From: Sphaerobacteraceae bacterium
Lineage (GTDB): Bacteria; Chloroflexota; Chloroflexia; Thermomicrobiales; Thermomicrobiaceae
Direction: 5' to 3'
Assembly (NCBI GenBank): GCA_007695115.1
Contig: REEK01000174.1
Location: 1-51,668 of the forward strand
DNA: 51,668 nt
Positions 26,804-36,292 of this stretch are shown here, piece after piece; the first letter of the stretch is position 1, and each line of letters begins with the position of its first letter. The notes below the pieces were generated by a model that worked only from the letters and a program-made list of their open reading frames with translations, was not told where the DNA came from and did no database searches. Made by a program: the position numbers and the translations under genes.

Positions 26804-28345
26804 TCACTTGCGGGATCTCCGGATGAAGAATGCCGGAATCAGAGAGACAACGCAGACGATCCCCGCAACGAGATATGTGGTCTGCAGGATTTCCAGAGTG
26901 ATCGGGATCGCCTGATCGAAGAGGTACGACTCCTGCCGCTCGAGATACTCCGCGGTCGTCTCCGCGTCTTGCTGTGGAGGGATGTCGATAGCCCGCAGAC
27001 GGGAATCGACCTGCCCGGTGGCCCAGGCGCTCAGAACCGAGATCCCCAGGGTCATCCCCAGAAGTCGCATGACGATCACCAGACTCGCCGAGATACCCCG
27101 GTCATCGTCAGTTGAATCCTGCAGCGCAGCGTCAGCCAGTGGTGCGATAACAAATCCAAGCCCGGTGCCAGCGAGAATCAATCCGGGGAGCATCGCGGAG
27201 TAGTTGAGCTCAAAAGGCCACTGGCTCATCAGGATATAACCGGTGGCTCCGAGTCCGAAGCCAAGCAGTGCAAGAGGCGATCGACCAAATCGCCTCACCA
27301 GGAAGCCGCCGGACAGTGCGGTGATCGCCATCGGGATCGAGAATCCGGCCAACAGCTGTGCTGTTACGACGCTGAGTTGCCCTGCGCTGACCAGAACTGC
27401 CACTGCGACCGGTACATTGACCAGGGCAACCATCAGCGCCACACCCATCCCGAAATTGGCGATGGCTGCCGAGGCGAACCGTGGGACCCGGAATAGATGC
27501 AATGGAATGAGAGGGTTTGGAATCCGGACCTGCCGGAATATGAACGCAGCAGTCAGGGCGATACCTGCAAGGATCAGCGGCAACCGATAGCCATCCAGCG
27601 GGTGCGCTGCAGCACCGAGCGCCCGGGCACCATCCTCAACGGCGGCTGTCTCCGCGATCGATAGACCAGTGGTGATCGTCGCCAGCGCGGCGACGATTAG
27701 TGCAGCCGACACGAGATCCAGTCTATGTCTGGATACGAGATTGGCAGCCACTTCGCGGGCAGGTCTCAGCATCGCTGTCCCAATGAGGACACCTGCAGGA
27801 ACGTTGACCCAGAAGATCCAGCGCCAGGAACCGGCTACCTGTTCGATCATCGAGCCCCACATCGGGCCGAGAACCCAGCCAATCGTTTCAACACCTCCGA
27901 CGATGCCGAGGACCGGCGCCCGGACTTCCTCGTCGAACAGGTCGGCCACCAATGCAAGAGTCACCGGCAACATGGCGCCTCCACCGGCGCCCTGTATGAT
28001 CCGGCCGAGCACCAGAACCCAGAGCGAGTCAGCGGTGGCGCAGATCAGCGAGCCCCCCACGAACAGCGCTGCAGCGAGCATCAGTGCACGGAAGCGGCCG
28101 ATCGAGTCCGATAGCCTGCCGAACAGCGGGATGCAGCTCGTGTAGGCAATCAGATAGCCGCTGGCGATCCAGACATACCGGTCGGCTTCGGCTGCATTAA
28201 TGTTCAGATCGAGGAGAATGAGCGGGAGGATCGGTGCGATGACCGTCAGATCAACCGAGGAGAGAAACACGATAGCGAGCGCTGGCAGGAGGACCAGCCA
28301 GCGCGCATCGGGTTTGAAAGGGTTCTGTTTCCCGGTATCTGACAC
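26804..28345 (-). CDS. DHA2-type MFS transporter (14 TM), P55/Rv1410-like
   Basis: This 513-residue permease should have 14 TM helices, as in the EmrB/QacA group. The motif-A-like loop PLFGRLSDSIGRFRALML follows TM2, and a motif-C-like stretch GGVETIGWVLGPMWG is near 165. A hydrophilic helical insertion of about 35 residues lies between the last two TM helices (about 448-484, QVDSRLRAIDIPPQQDAETTAEYLERQ). Such an outer-side extension also occurs in the mycobacterial lipid exporter Rv1410/P55. The start is GTG, 9 nt after the stop of an LprG-like lipoprotein gene. Drug efflux is the generic alternative; lipid export is suggested by the partner. Confidence 0.88.
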   Translation of the reverse strand: MSDTGKQNPFKPDARWLVLLPALAIVFLSSVDLTVIAPILPLILLDLNINAAEADRYVWIASGYLIAYTSCIPLFGRLSDSIGRFRALMLAAALFVGGSLICATADSLWVLVLGRIIQGAGGGAMLPVTLALVADLFDEEVRAPVLGIVGGVETIGWVLGPMWGSMIEQVAGSWRWIFWVNVPAGVLIGTAMLRPAREVAANLVSRHRLDLVSAALIVAALATITTGLSIAETAAVEDGARALGAAAHPLDGYRLPLILAGIALTAAFIFRQVRIPNPLIPLHLFRVPRFASAAIANFGMGVALMVALVNVPVAVAVLVSAGQLSVVTAQLLAGFSIPMAITALSGGFLVRRFGRSPLALLGFGLGATGYILMSQWPFELNYSAMLPGLILAGTGLGFVIAPLADAALQDSTDDDRGISASLVIVMRLLGMTLGISVLSAWATGQVDSRLRAIDIPPQQDAETTAEYLERQESYLFDQAIPITLEILQTTYLVAGIVCVVSLIPAFFIRRSRK

Positions 28346-28354
28346 CGACGGTGC

Positions 28355-29068
28355 CTATTCGAGCTCGGGGACGTCGATCTCCACCGGCTCATCGTGATCC
28401 GAGAGGGACAATTCCCAGCTCATCGGATCCTCGGCCTCAGTATCGTGGAGAACAACGCGCAACAGCCGGTAGTCGTCCTGGGCGACCCAGATATCAACAT
28501 CGAGCTGTTCGCTTTCGAAGAAGTCACCGGCGAGCGCTGTCACCGCTGGGGTATCGACACGTCCGGTCAGGTGGAATGCATCAGTGCCACCCACACTGTC
28601 TTCGCCTTCGAGTTCGATGTCTTCAAGCTGATCGATGATCGCGGCGATCCCCTCGTCTTCGTCGAAAATTCGCGCCGGATCGTACTGCAGATCGCTTGGA
28701 GCCCGCTCCCAGTTGCCGGTCAGCAGGTTCCGCATGAACATCTCACCGTCTGAGGCGACCATCTCCAGTGAGACACTTGATCCACCGAAGACAACCGAGG
28801 CGTCGGCCCGTGCATCGGCCGGGCGCGCAATCTCACCGGAAACCGCTCCGAGGGAAATCATTCCCTCGGCATCGATTCCGATGGTTCCGTCAATGTCGAG
28901 TTCGAAGTTGGCACTGTTGAGATCGTCGAAGGCGTCTGCGGCCTGGTCGACGACGTCACTAGCCGTCGGTTCATCGGAATCATCGCCGTTGTCGGCACAC
29001 GCACCAAGAACCGCCAGCGAGAGAACGAAAAACAGTAAAAGCGGGAAGAATTGGAGTCGTGAAGTCAT
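28355..29068 (-). CDS. LppX/LprG-family lipoprotein
   Basis: This 237-residue lipoprotein has signal peptide MTSRLQFFPLLLFFVLSLAV and lipobox LGAC, with Cys24 as the lipidated residue. An acidic linker (DNGDDSDEPTASD) precedes an LppX_LprAFG-like domain with the usual order ADAFDDLNSANFELDIDG, GEMFMRNLLTGNWERAP, DAFHLTGRV and DIWVAQDDYRLLRVVLHD. These half-barrel proteins carry acyl lipids in a hydrophobic pocket. In mycobacteria lprG is followed by the MFS gene p55, and the same order is seen here. Confidence 0.88.
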   Translation of the reverse strand: MTSRLQFFPLLLFFVLSLAVLGACADNGDDSDEPTASDVVDQAADAFDDLNSANFELDIDGTIGIDAEGMISLGAVSGEIARPADARADASVVFGGSSVSLEMVASDGEMFMRNLLTGNWERAPSDLQYDPARIFDEDEGIAAIIDQLEDIELEGEDSVGGTDAFHLTGRVDTPAVTALAGDFFESEQLDVDIWVAQDDYRLLRVVLHDTEAEDPMSWELSLSDHDEPVEIDVPELE

Positions 29069-29145
29069 TCATTTACCTCAAACTGGATGGATGATGGTTC
29101 GCACGTTCGCTAATCGCGATGGTAACACAGGGGGAGTAGAAAATT

Positions 29146-29174
29146 TTGCCGATGACTCACCCCTATGTTACGAT
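29146..29174 (+). promoter_or_regulatory. Possible promoter for the PP2C phosphatase gene
   Basis: TTGCCG (29146-29151) and TACGAT (29169-29174) are separated by 17 nt and lie about 80 nt before the GTG start. Similarity to the consensus is moderate. Confidence 0.4.
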
Positions 29175-29256
29175 TCCGCCGCTAGCACGGGCAGTGTGAT
29201 GGCGAGGCAACCCAGCACGGCTTTCCGCAGGGACAAGTGCAAAAGGCAAGGGAATC

Positions 29257-30144
29257 GTGGACGAACTTACGGTACGCGTCGGCGCCGCCACAGATACTGG
29301 GCCTGTTCGAGAGCAGAATGAAGATGCTGTGCTCATCTCGGAGCCAGATCCGGCATTGCTCGAAAGTAATGGCCTGCTCCTCGCCGTTGCCGACGGTATG
29401 GGTGGGTACCAGCGTGGGGAAGTTGCGTCTCGCATTGCAGTAGAGACCCTCAAAGAGATCTTCTATGAATCCCCGATCGGCGAGAATGAGATTCCCGATC
29501 GCCTCAAGCGTGCGTTCCGCGCGGCGAACGAGCGTATCTACGAAGATGGCTCGGCCGAGGGGCAGCAGAACATGATGGGCACCACACTTGTGGCTGCCGT
29601 GGTCAAAGACAATGACCTGACGCTGGCCAATGTTGGCGATAGCCGCGGGTATCTCATCCGCGCCAGCCGTGCGAACCAGGTGACCCAGGACCACTCACTG
29701 GTGGCTGAACAGGTCGCTGCCGGTGCCATGACTGCCGAAGAGGCGCGGGAGAGCCAGCATCGCAATATCATCACGCGAGCGCTCGGTCATCGAAATCGAG
29801 TTGATGTCGATATCTTCGAGATGCGACTGCTCAGCGATGACCGTCTGGTGCTGACCTCTGACGGCCTCCACGATTACGTCACCGATGATGACCTTGCCAG
29901 CATTCCTCTCGCCAGCAGCGCAGACCAGGCGGCTCGGGAGTTGATCTCGCTGGCGATCGAGAACCAGACGACTGACAACGTAACAGTACTGGTAGCGTCG
30001 TTCGTCGAGGCCGGAGTCGAGGCTGACGCAGCTGGAGCACCAGAAGACGAGGCCGAGCGAACCAGTCTGCTCGTTCCAGTTCTCGTGCTGCTGGGGCTAA
30101 TCATCTTCATCGCAATTGTCATCGTAATCCTGCAGATGGGCTAG
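29257..30144 (+). CDS. PP2C-family Ser/Thr protein phosphatase with C-terminal membrane anchor
   Basis: This 295-residue metal-dependent phosphatase has all PP2C motifs: REQNEDAV (about 18-25), AVADGMGGYQRGE near 46, MMGTTLVAA near 108, LANVGDSRGYL near 126, LVLTSDGLHDYV near 205 and TTDNVTVLV near 238. One TM helix closes the protein (about 268-292). It is the PstP/Stp1 type that reverses Hanks-kinase phosphorylation, so it could act on partners of the FhaA/FhaB proteins encoded 4 kb away. The start is GTG. No kinase is adjacent, unlike the usual operon. Confidence 0.93.
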   Translation: MDELTVRVGAATDTGPVREQNEDAVLISEPDPALLESNGLLLAVADGMGGYQRGEVASRIAVETLKEIFYESPIGENEIPDRLKRAFRAANERIYEDGSAEGQQNMMGTTLVAAVVKDNDLTLANVGDSRGYLIRASRANQVTQDHSLVAEQVAAGAMTAEEARESQHRNIITRALGHRNRVDVDIFEMRLLSDDRLVLTSDGLHDYVTDDDLASIPLASSADQAARELISLAIENQTTDNVTVLVASFVEAGVEADAAGAPEDEAERTSLLVPVLVLLGLIIFIAIVIVILQMG

Positions 30145-30210
30145 GCCGACCGATCACCGGTCTGATCCTGGCACGCGTTCAGATTGAAGCTGCTTGAAGG
30201 GCGTGACCTC

Positions 30211-31059
30211 GTGCGGTATCCGATCGTCGATAGCCACGTGCATGCCTTTTCTCCCGACGTAATCGAGCAGCGAGCGATGCTCGCTGACAACGACTACTGG
30301 TTCGGGGAACTCTACGCCAATCCCGGAGCGAAACTGACCACCGCGGACGACCTCCTAGCCTCGATGGACGATTCCGACATCGACATATCGGTCATGTGTG
30401 GCTTTCCCTGGACCGATAACGGTTCCTGCGTCGATCACAACGACTACATGGCCGTTGCCGCTGGAGAACATCCGGATCGATTGCGTTGGCTCGGCACGGT
30501 GTTGCCCACTGATCCGGGTGCTCCTCGCGAAGCCGAACAGTGCTTTCGGGCTGGTGCAGCCGGAATCGGAGAACTCAACGCTGATGCTCAAGGGTTCGAC
30601 CTGACTCAGCCCGAGGATCTTGCTCCACTGGTCGAAATCTGTGAAGAATGGGATCGCCCGATAATGTTCCACATCAGCGAACCGGTGGGGCATATGTATC
30701 CGGGAAAAGGGACGGCAACGCCGGATAAATTGCTCGTGTTTCTGGAGCGATTTCCCGATGTTCGTGTAATCGCCGCCCACTGGGGAGGCGGTCTGCCGTT
30801 TTACGAGCTGATGCCGGAAGTTTCCGAACTGACCAGAAACGTGATCTACGACTCTGCGGCGTCGACTTACCTGTATCGATTTCCCGTTTTTCGCAGTGCC
30901 ATCGATATCGTTGGTCCGAGCCGGATTCTCTTTGGCAGCGATTTTCCGGTTCTCGGTCAGAAGAAACTCCACCGGCGGGTCAAGAGCCTGTCTTTGCCGA
31001 GCGACGTGCATCAGATGATAATGGGCGGAAACGCTCAGTCGGTATTCTCATTCAGCTAA
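30211..31059 (+). CDS. Amidohydrolase family 2 (metal-dependent TIM-barrel hydrolase)
   Basis: This 282-residue enzyme of the amidohydrolase-2 type has metal-ligand motifs in order: DSHVHAF at its N-terminus, MFHISEP near 160, IAAHWGGGLP near 193 and the Asp in LFGSDFPVLG near 248. Family members are decarboxylases or hydrolases of small ring or lactone substrates; the substrate here is not known. The GTG at 30211 is preferred because GAAGGG lies about 9 nt upstream. An in-frame TTG at 30184 would add nine residues but has no ribosome site. It lies between the PP2C gene and ruvA. Confidence 0.85.
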   Translation: MRYPIVDSHVHAFSPDVIEQRAMLADNDYWFGELYANPGAKLTTADDLLASMDDSDIDISVMCGFPWTDNGSCVDHNDYMAVAAGEHPDRLRWLGTVLPTDPGAPREAEQCFRAGAAGIGELNADAQGFDLTQPEDLAPLVEICEEWDRPIMFHISEPVGHMYPGKGTATPDKLLVFLERFPDVRVIAAHWGGGLPFYELMPEVSELTRNVIYDSAASTYLYRFPVFRSAIDIVGPSRILFGSDFPVLGQKKLHRRVKSLSLPSDVHQMIMGGNAQSVFSFS

Positions 31060-31071
31060 CGAGGCAACAGC

Positions 31072-31671
31072 GTGATCAGCGGTATTCGAGGAACACTTCT
31101 CTCAAAACTCCCCGGCATTCTCCACGTCGATGTTGGCGGGATCTTCATCCGTGTCCTGACGTCGCAGCACAGCGTGGACAATGCGCCTGACCCCGGCACA
31201 GAGGTAACGCTCACGACCCATCTTCAGGTTCGTGAAGACGACCTGACGCTGTTCGGGTTCGTCGGTCAGGACGAATTGCAGTGCTTTCAGCTCTTGATCG
31301 GCGTCAACGGTATCGGACCGCGTGTTGCGCTGGGAATGCTCTCCGCCAGTCGACCGGACGACATCTATCAGGCGATTGCAGCCGAAGACGCGACCTACCT
31401 GAGCCGGATGCCCGGCATCGGCAAGAAGACGGCCAACCGGATCATTTTCGATCTGCGCGGAAAACTGCCAGAGCCGACCGAGGACGAGGTGTCGTCCAGC
31501 GGCCCAGTCAGTCGGCGCTCGGATGATATGGATGCGCTGGAGGCGTTGCAGGCGCTGGGATACTCCGCCGCGGAGGGTCGAGACGCCCTGTCCCGGATCG
31601 ATTCCAGCGAGGGCGAAACGGTTGAAGAGCGCGTCTTCAACGCGCTCCGGATTCTGGCACCGAGTAGCTGA
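31072..31671 (+). CDS. ruvA: Holliday junction DNA helicase subunit RuvA
   Basis: RuvA binds four-way junctions and loads the RuvB motor. The 199-residue protein has the OB fold (ISGIRGTLLSKLPGILHVDVGG), two helix-hairpin-helix motifs (LIGVNGIGPRVALGML and LSRMPGIGKKTANRI) and the C-terminal RuvB-binding UBA-like domain (DALEALQALGYSAAEGRDAL). It starts with GTG, 12 nt after the amidohydrolase. No ruvB or ruvC is nearby. It converges on hisD with 8 nt between stops. Confidence 0.96.
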   Translation: MISGIRGTLLSKLPGILHVDVGGIFIRVLTSQHSVDNAPDPGTEVTLTTHLQVREDDLTLFGFVGQDELQCFQLLIGVNGIGPRVALGMLSASRPDDIYQAIAAEDATYLSRMPGIGKKTANRIIFDLRGKLPEPTEDEVSSSGPVSRRSDDMDALEALQALGYSAAEGRDALSRIDSSEGETVEERVFNALRILAPSS

Positions 31672-31679
31672 AACTGAAG

Positions 31680-33017
31680 CTACTGGTTGTTCAGGCGTCG
31701 CTCGACGGCTTTCGCGTGGGCCGTCAAGCCCTCAGCACGAGCGAATGTGGCTGCTGCCGGACCAATGCGCCCAAGGCCACGCTTGTTGATGCCAACCAGG
31801 CTGATGATCTTGATGAACTCTTCGACGTTGATCGGTGACGAGAACCGCGCAGTCTGCCCAGTCGGCATCACATGACTCGGCCCAGCCGTGTAGTCTCCGA
31901 CGACTTCCGGTGAGTTCTCTCCGACGAAAATGCCACCAGCGTGCTTCACCCGGTCGATATGTGACCACGGATCGCTGACCAGCAGGCAAAGATGCTCTGG
32001 AGCGTAGGTGTTGGCAAGGTCGAATTGCTCGTCGATGGTGTCGACCACAATGATTGCTCCGGTGCCGTCCAGTGACTGTCGGGCCACCTCTTCGCGCTCC
32101 AGGCTGCCGAGTTGGGACTCGATCTCATCCCGAACCTGCTCGGCCAGAATGGTCGAGGTCGTGATCAGAATTGCGCTAGCCATCGGATCGTGCTCGGCTT
32201 GTGCCAGCAAGTCAGCGGCACAGAGCTCCGGGTCTGCGCTCTCGTCGGCAACCAGCATCGTCTCGGTTGGTCCGGGGAGTTGATCGATATCCACGTCTCC
32301 ATACACTCGCTTCTTTGCCAGTACCACGAAGATGTTGCCCGGCCCGAGGATCTTGTCGACCTTCGGAATACTCTCGGTTCCATAGGCCATCGCGGCGATC
32401 GCCTGAGCCCCACCGACCTTATAGACGCGGGTAACACCGGCAATCTCGGCCGCTGCCAGAATGATCGGGGCCACGTTTCCATCTGGCCCAGCCGGAACAC
32501 AGACGATGACGTCCGGAACCCCGGCGACGATCGCTGGCACTGCCGTCATCAGCAGCGAGGATGGGTATGGGGCCCGCCCTGCGGGGGTGTAGATGCCCAC
32601 CCGATCGAGCGGACGGATGATCTGACCCAGTGCTCCATCGCTATCGAAATTGATCCACGATGTCCGCAGTTGCTGGGTGTGGAAGAGCTCGATTCGTTCG
32701 CGTGAGAACTGCATCGCCCGGTAGACATCTGCCGGGACTTGATCACGGGCTGCCTCGAACTCGGCTGGAGTGACCTGCAATCGATCAAGTTCAACGTTGT
32801 CAATCAGCTTATTGAAGTGGAGCAGCGCCTGATCGCCGTCGGCGCGTACCCGCTCGATGATTCGCTCGACCACTCCCATCGCGGAGAGGTCTTCACCGAA
32901 CCGCTCGCGGATCGACTGGCGAATCGACTCTGGAAGGTCGCCCTGTTCGAGCTGACGAGAGCGAAGCAGAAAGTCGCGTCCTTCGTCGGCGCCGTTGATC
33001 ATCCGTACCGGGCTCAT
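31680..33017 (-). CDS. hisD: Histidinol dehydrogenase
   Basis: HisD carries out the last two oxidations of histidine biosynthesis, L-histidinol to L-histidine, with NAD and zinc. The 445-residue product contains [40 protein letters not shown] with GPGN, and the signature [18 protein letters not shown] near residue 370. The ATG at 33017 forms an ATGA overlap with the hisG stop. A longer reading of the same frame overlaps hisG and is rejected. Confidence 0.96.
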   Translation of the reverse strand: MSPVRMINGADEGRDFLLRSRQLEQGDLPESIRQSIRERFGEDLSAMGVVERIIERVRADGDQALLHFNKLIDNVELDRLQVTPAEFEAARDQVPADVYRAMQFSRERIELFHTQQLRTSWINFDSDGALGQIIRPLDRVGIYTPAGRAPYPSSLLMTAVPAIVAGVPDVIVCVPAGPDGNVAPIILAAAEIAGVTRVYKVGGAQAIAAMAYGTESIPKVDKILGPGNIFVVLAKKRVYGDVDIDQLPGPTETMLVADESADPELCAADLLAQAEHDPMASAILITTSTILAEQVRDEIESQLGSLEREEVARQSLDGTGAIIVVDTIDEQFDLANTYAPEHLCLLVSDPWSHIDRVKHAGGIFVGENSPEVVGDYTAGPSHVMPTGQTARFSSPINVEEFIKIISLVGINKRGLGRIGPAAATFARAEGLTAHAKAVERRLNNQ

Positions 33018-34039
33018 GAGAGTTCCTCCACTGCGTCGCGGAGCCGCTGAAAGGCTGGTGAGCACGAATCGAATACGTAGTCGGGTGAATTCACGGTGAT
33101 ACCGTGACTGCCGGCCTCGCGGAGGTGGTCGACCGCGGGAAGCAGGTAGCGAGATGGGACAATCACCCGAACTTCCCACCAGCGCTGATCACCAGGATGC
33201 TCTTTGCTGTAGACCTCGGCGATCGTCGGACCCTGTTCGCCGGCTGTCTCGAGTTTCTGATTGACGTGCTCGGCAACCTCCTCGGCGGAGTTGCCCTTCA
33301 CGTTGGCGGTGACGATTCGGTAGCCACGGCTGCGAAGGCGGGCTTCGCTCATCTCCACGATTGAGCGCACCGCTTCGAGCTTCTGCGGCTGATTGCGCAA
33401 CGTTCGCTTCGAAGCGATCAACGCTGCTTGTGCTTTGAGGATCACGCCACCGTCGATGACACGAAGTCGATTGTCTCGTAGCGTCACGCCGGTCTCACTC
33501 AGATCGGCGATGATGTCGGCGTATCCGAGCGTTGGTGCTGCTTCGAGCGCGCCATGTGCATCGACCAGACTGAAATAGTTCACGCCGTGCTTGTGCAGGA
33601 AATCCCTGGTCAGGTTCGGGAACTTCGTGGCAACGCGCAGTGATCGGCCAGTCCGCTTGAAGTCGATCGAAAGGTCGGCGAGGTCTGCCAAAGAGGAGAT
33701 ATCCAGCCAGCCCTCGGGAACGGCCAGGATCAACTCACATCGACGGAACCCCAGATCCGGCATCACGACGAAAAGATTCTCCTGGTCGAAGCCATGTTCG
33801 GCGACCAGGTCGTAGCCGGTGATGCCCAGATCGACGCTTCCATCTGCGACCTTGTGGACAATGTCTTCGGTTCGCTGAAAGAGCACCTCGATGTCGGGCA
33901 ACTCACTGATGCGCCCAACGTACTGACGTGGATTTGGTCGCCAGACCGAGAGGCCCGCCCGGTCGAGGAAGTCGATCGTGGCTTTCTCGTAGCTGCCTTT
34001 GGAGGTCAGGCCAAATCGGAGTTTCTCCGGCGCGTTCAC
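33014..34039 (-). CDS. hisG: ATP phosphoribosyltransferase, long form (HisG)
   Basis: HisG joins ATP and PRPP in the first step of histidine synthesis. The 341-residue protein starts with RFGLTSKGSYEKATIDFL, has GSVDLGITGYDLVAEHG near 70 and the PRPP loop ALEAAPTLGYADIIADLSETGVTLRDN near 165. The segment after about 235 (VTANVKGNSAEEVAEHV, GPTIAEVYS, WWEVRVIVPSRYLLPAVDHLREAGSHGI) matches the regulatory C-terminal domain of long HisG. It is longer than the usual 290-300. Long forms normally do not need HisZ, yet a HisZ/HisS-like gene is directly upstream. The start is GTG overlapping that gene's stop (GTGA). Confidence 0.93.
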   Translation of the reverse strand: MNAPEKLRFGLTSKGSYEKATIDFLDRAGLSVWRPNPRQYVGRISELPDIEVLFQRTEDIVHKVADGSVDLGITGYDLVAEHGFDQENLFVVMPDLGFRRCELILAVPEGWLDISSLADLADLSIDFKRTGRSLRVATKFPNLTRDFLHKHGVNYFSLVDAHGALEAAPTLGYADIIADLSETGVTLRDNRLRVIDGGVILKAQAALIASKRTLRNQPQKLEAVRSIVEMSEARLRSRGYRIVTANVKGNSAEEVAEHVNQKLETAGEQGPTIAEVYSKEHPGDQRWWEVRVIVPSRYLLPAVDHLREAGSHGITVNSPDYVFDSCSPAFQRLRDAVEELS

Positions 34040-35517
34040 GCTTCACCTCCCGGCTGGCTGGTCTGGTTCTTCGTCGTGATCGTTTCCTCATCGACCCGGC
34101 CGTCGGCGTAAGCGATTACCATGCGGGCGATTCCGCGTCGCTGCGCGTAGCGCCGACTGGCATTGACCGATCTGCCACGCACGTCGATCTCGACGGTCTG
34201 ATTTTCTGAGCGGAGCTTCTCAGCAACCCTGGCCGCTTCGATGGCACTGTCGGAATCCGCCTGAACCACCAGCACAGCAGGGGCACTGACGGCTTCCACG
34301 CTCCCTTGTGCCTCGACGATTCGCTCCAGCCCGTAGGAGAACCCGCAGGCAGGAATCGACTCGCGAGCACCCAGCGATTGCGCCAGTTCGTCGTAGCGTC
34401 CGCCACCACAGAGTTGCAGCCAGGGCTTCTCCGGATCGTAGATCTCGAAGAGGATCCCGGTGTAATAGTGGAGCCCCCGACCGAGCCCAAGATTGAGCTC
34501 GACCTCGCTGGTGTCAATGCCGTAGGCGTCCAGCAGTTTCAGTGTCATCTCGATCTCAGTGATTGGCCCCTCGTCGAGTCCGTGACGCTGAAGCAGTCCG
34601 CGAAGCTCGGGGATGACGGACTCTGGTGTGCCGCGTACCTCGATCAATTCACTGATGAACATGAACGCGCGACGAACGTCTTCTGCTTCGCTGGTCTGGT
34701 GCATCTTGGCAATCACGCCGGCGACGATCTCTTCCGATGAGCGCGTACCGCCGTGCATCTGCACGCCGACCTCGTGGAGCACTGCGAGAACCCATCGCTC
34801 GAGCTGATCATCAGGGATCTCGTTGAGTGAATCACTCAGTTCGAAGAAGACGGCGGGAAGCGTGTCGCGACTGATCAACCCGGGCAGTTCGCCCTCGACA
34901 TCGACCGGCTGCCCTTTGCGCAATCGCTCCATGCTCCAGATGAGCCAGTCGCGGGCACGTTGCCGTAGCGGCAAACGATCAAGGAAGTCGAGCACGATTC
35001 CAATGTGTCCGAGCACCAGCTTTCCGGTAATACCGAGGTTGGAGAGCCCTTCCATGGCGAGATGGATGATCTCGGCATCGGCGGCGCTTCCCTGCCCACC
35101 GATCAGCTCTACGCCGGTGTCGGTAAATTGTCGAGCCCGACCGGCCTGGGGACGTTCGTAGCGGAACACGGGTCCCGCGTAGGAAAGCCGCACTGGAAGT
35201 GGAGACGACTGTCCAGATTCTACGTAGTAGCGAAGAATCGATGCGGTGTATTCCGGGCGAAGTGAGATCTCCCGGTCCCGGAAATTGAAGGCGTACATCT
35301 GAGCAACGCGCTCTCCTCCGGATTTTCGGAGAAAGAGCTCGGTATGCTCCAGCACTGGTGTGTCGACAGTCTGATACCCATGACTCGAAAAGGTTTCCTG
35401 CAGTCGATGCTGTACCGATTGGCGGGTGCGCAGCGTTGCCGGATCGGCATCCGCCATTCCACGCAATCGATCGACGGGCGCGCGCCATGACTCGAATCGG
35501 AAAGAGGTTTCGTTCAC
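34036..35517 (-). CDS. HisZ/HisS-like protein (ATP-PRT regulatory subunit or histidyl-tRNA synthetase paralogue)
   Basis: This 493-residue protein has a class II synthetase core: motif 2 GPVFRYERPQAGRARQFTDTG, the histidine motif LGRGLHYYTGILFE, GGGRYDEL and the motif-3-like GFSYGLERI. HisS proteins have RQFHQ and RGLDYYT at the corresponding sites. Here they are RQFTD and RGLHYYT, suggesting altered histidine binding as in HisZ. It nevertheless keeps an anticodon-binding-like C-terminal domain (about 395-490), which HisZ usually lacks. The GTG at 35517 has AGGG 9 nt upstream; an ATG at 35457 is a weaker alternative. It heads the hisG-hisD operon. Confidence 0.8.
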   Translation of the reverse strand: MNETSFRFESWRAPVDRLRGMADADPATLRTRQSVQHRLQETFSSHGYQTVDTPVLEHTELFLRKSGGERVAQMYAFNFRDREISLRPEYTASILRYYVESGQSSPLPVRLSYAGPVFRYERPQAGRARQFTDTGVELIGGQGSAADAEIIHLAMEGLSNLGITGKLVLGHIGIVLDFLDRLPLRQRARDWLIWSMERLRKGQPVDVEGELPGLISRDTLPAVFFELSDSLNEIPDDQLERWVLAVLHEVGVQMHGGTRSSEEIVAGVIAKMHQTSEAEDVRRAFMFISELIEVRGTPESVIPELRGLLQRHGLDEGPITEIEMTLKLLDAYGIDTSEVELNLGLGRGLHYYTGILFEIYDPEKPWLQLCGGGRYDELAQSLGARESIPACGFSYGLERIVEAQGSVEAVSAPAVLVVQADSDSAIEAARVAEKLRSENQTVEIDVRGRSVNASRRYAQRRGIARMVIAYADGRVDEETITTKNQTSQPGGEA

Positions 35518-35795
35518 GGTGTTCTGTCCCTGGAGGGTATGGATCGGCCAATAGGGTCGGGCCGACCGCGTCGACATCCCGGCAGAGTTTAACATACGCC
35601 TGCGCGGCTCCGAGACTGTTAGCGCGCCGTTGGACTAGCTGCCCGGACTCCAATTCATGGCATTTGACACAACTCTGTTACGAACGAACAGATGGTTACC
35701 CCGAGGTTTTACAATTGACCGGTAGACTGATGTCAGTGCGCACATCCCGATCTGTGCCTGCGGGGCCGAGTGCGCCATTATGAATGGGGTGCAGC

Positions 35796-36290
35796 ATGAG
35801 CCAGCCCGCTATGCCTGAAGAGCAGGTTGCACAGTATTCGGAGGCGCCGCATGGAGGAGGCCGGGGACCAGGAGCCGAGTCACATCCGGAGATGTCTCGC
35901 CGCCGTCAACTTCGTCGCAGCAAACAGAACCGGGTCATCGGTGGTGTCTGCGGGGGACTCGGTCGATATGTAGACACCGATCCGGTCCTGTTCCGGATCG
36001 CCTTTTTGGCGCTGCTCATTCCGGGTGGCGCCGGGATTATCTTCTACGTACTGTCCTGGATCATTATTCCGGAGTTCAACAGTGTTCAGGACGAGCAACG
36101 TGATGCCTCGTCGCGACCGATCAATCGACAAACAGCGGCAACCATCGTTGGAAGTCTGTTGATCGTCATTGGAGCGTTGATTCTGATCGAACGATTTATC
36201 GACTGGTTCGATCCACGCATCATCGGCGGCGGAGCGCTGGTTCTGATCGGTGCGTTCATTGTCTGGCGGGGACTGCGACGAGGAGAATAG
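35796..36290 (+). CDS. PspC domain protein with extra TM pair
   Basis: This 164-residue membrane protein begins with a polar 45-residue head. A PspC domain follows (about 46-95: NRVIGGVCGGLGRYVDTDPVLFRIAFL...GGAGIIFYVLSWIIIPE), then two further TM helices (TIVGSLLIVIGALILI and GGGALVLIGAFIVWRGL). PspC proteins take part in envelope-stress responses. The second ATG at 35796 is chosen since a GGGG stretch lies 5-6 nt before it; an in-frame ATG at 35784 is possible. It is 2 nt from the next gene, with which it forms a three-gene unit. Confidence 0.88.
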   Translation: MSQPAMPEEQVAQYSEAPHGGGRGPGAESHPEMSRRRQLRRSKQNRVIGGVCGGLGRYVDTDPVLFRIAFLALLIPGGAGIIFYVLSWIIIPEFNSVQDEQRDASSRPINRQTAATIVGSLLIVIGALILIERFIDWFDPRIIGGGALVLIGAFIVWRGLRRGE

Positions 36291-36292
36291 CC

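Noticed and set aside
35664-35720. TTGACA and TTGACC boxes before the PspC gene
   Set aside because: No acceptable -10 hexamer lies at 16-18 nt from either, so I do not call a promoter.
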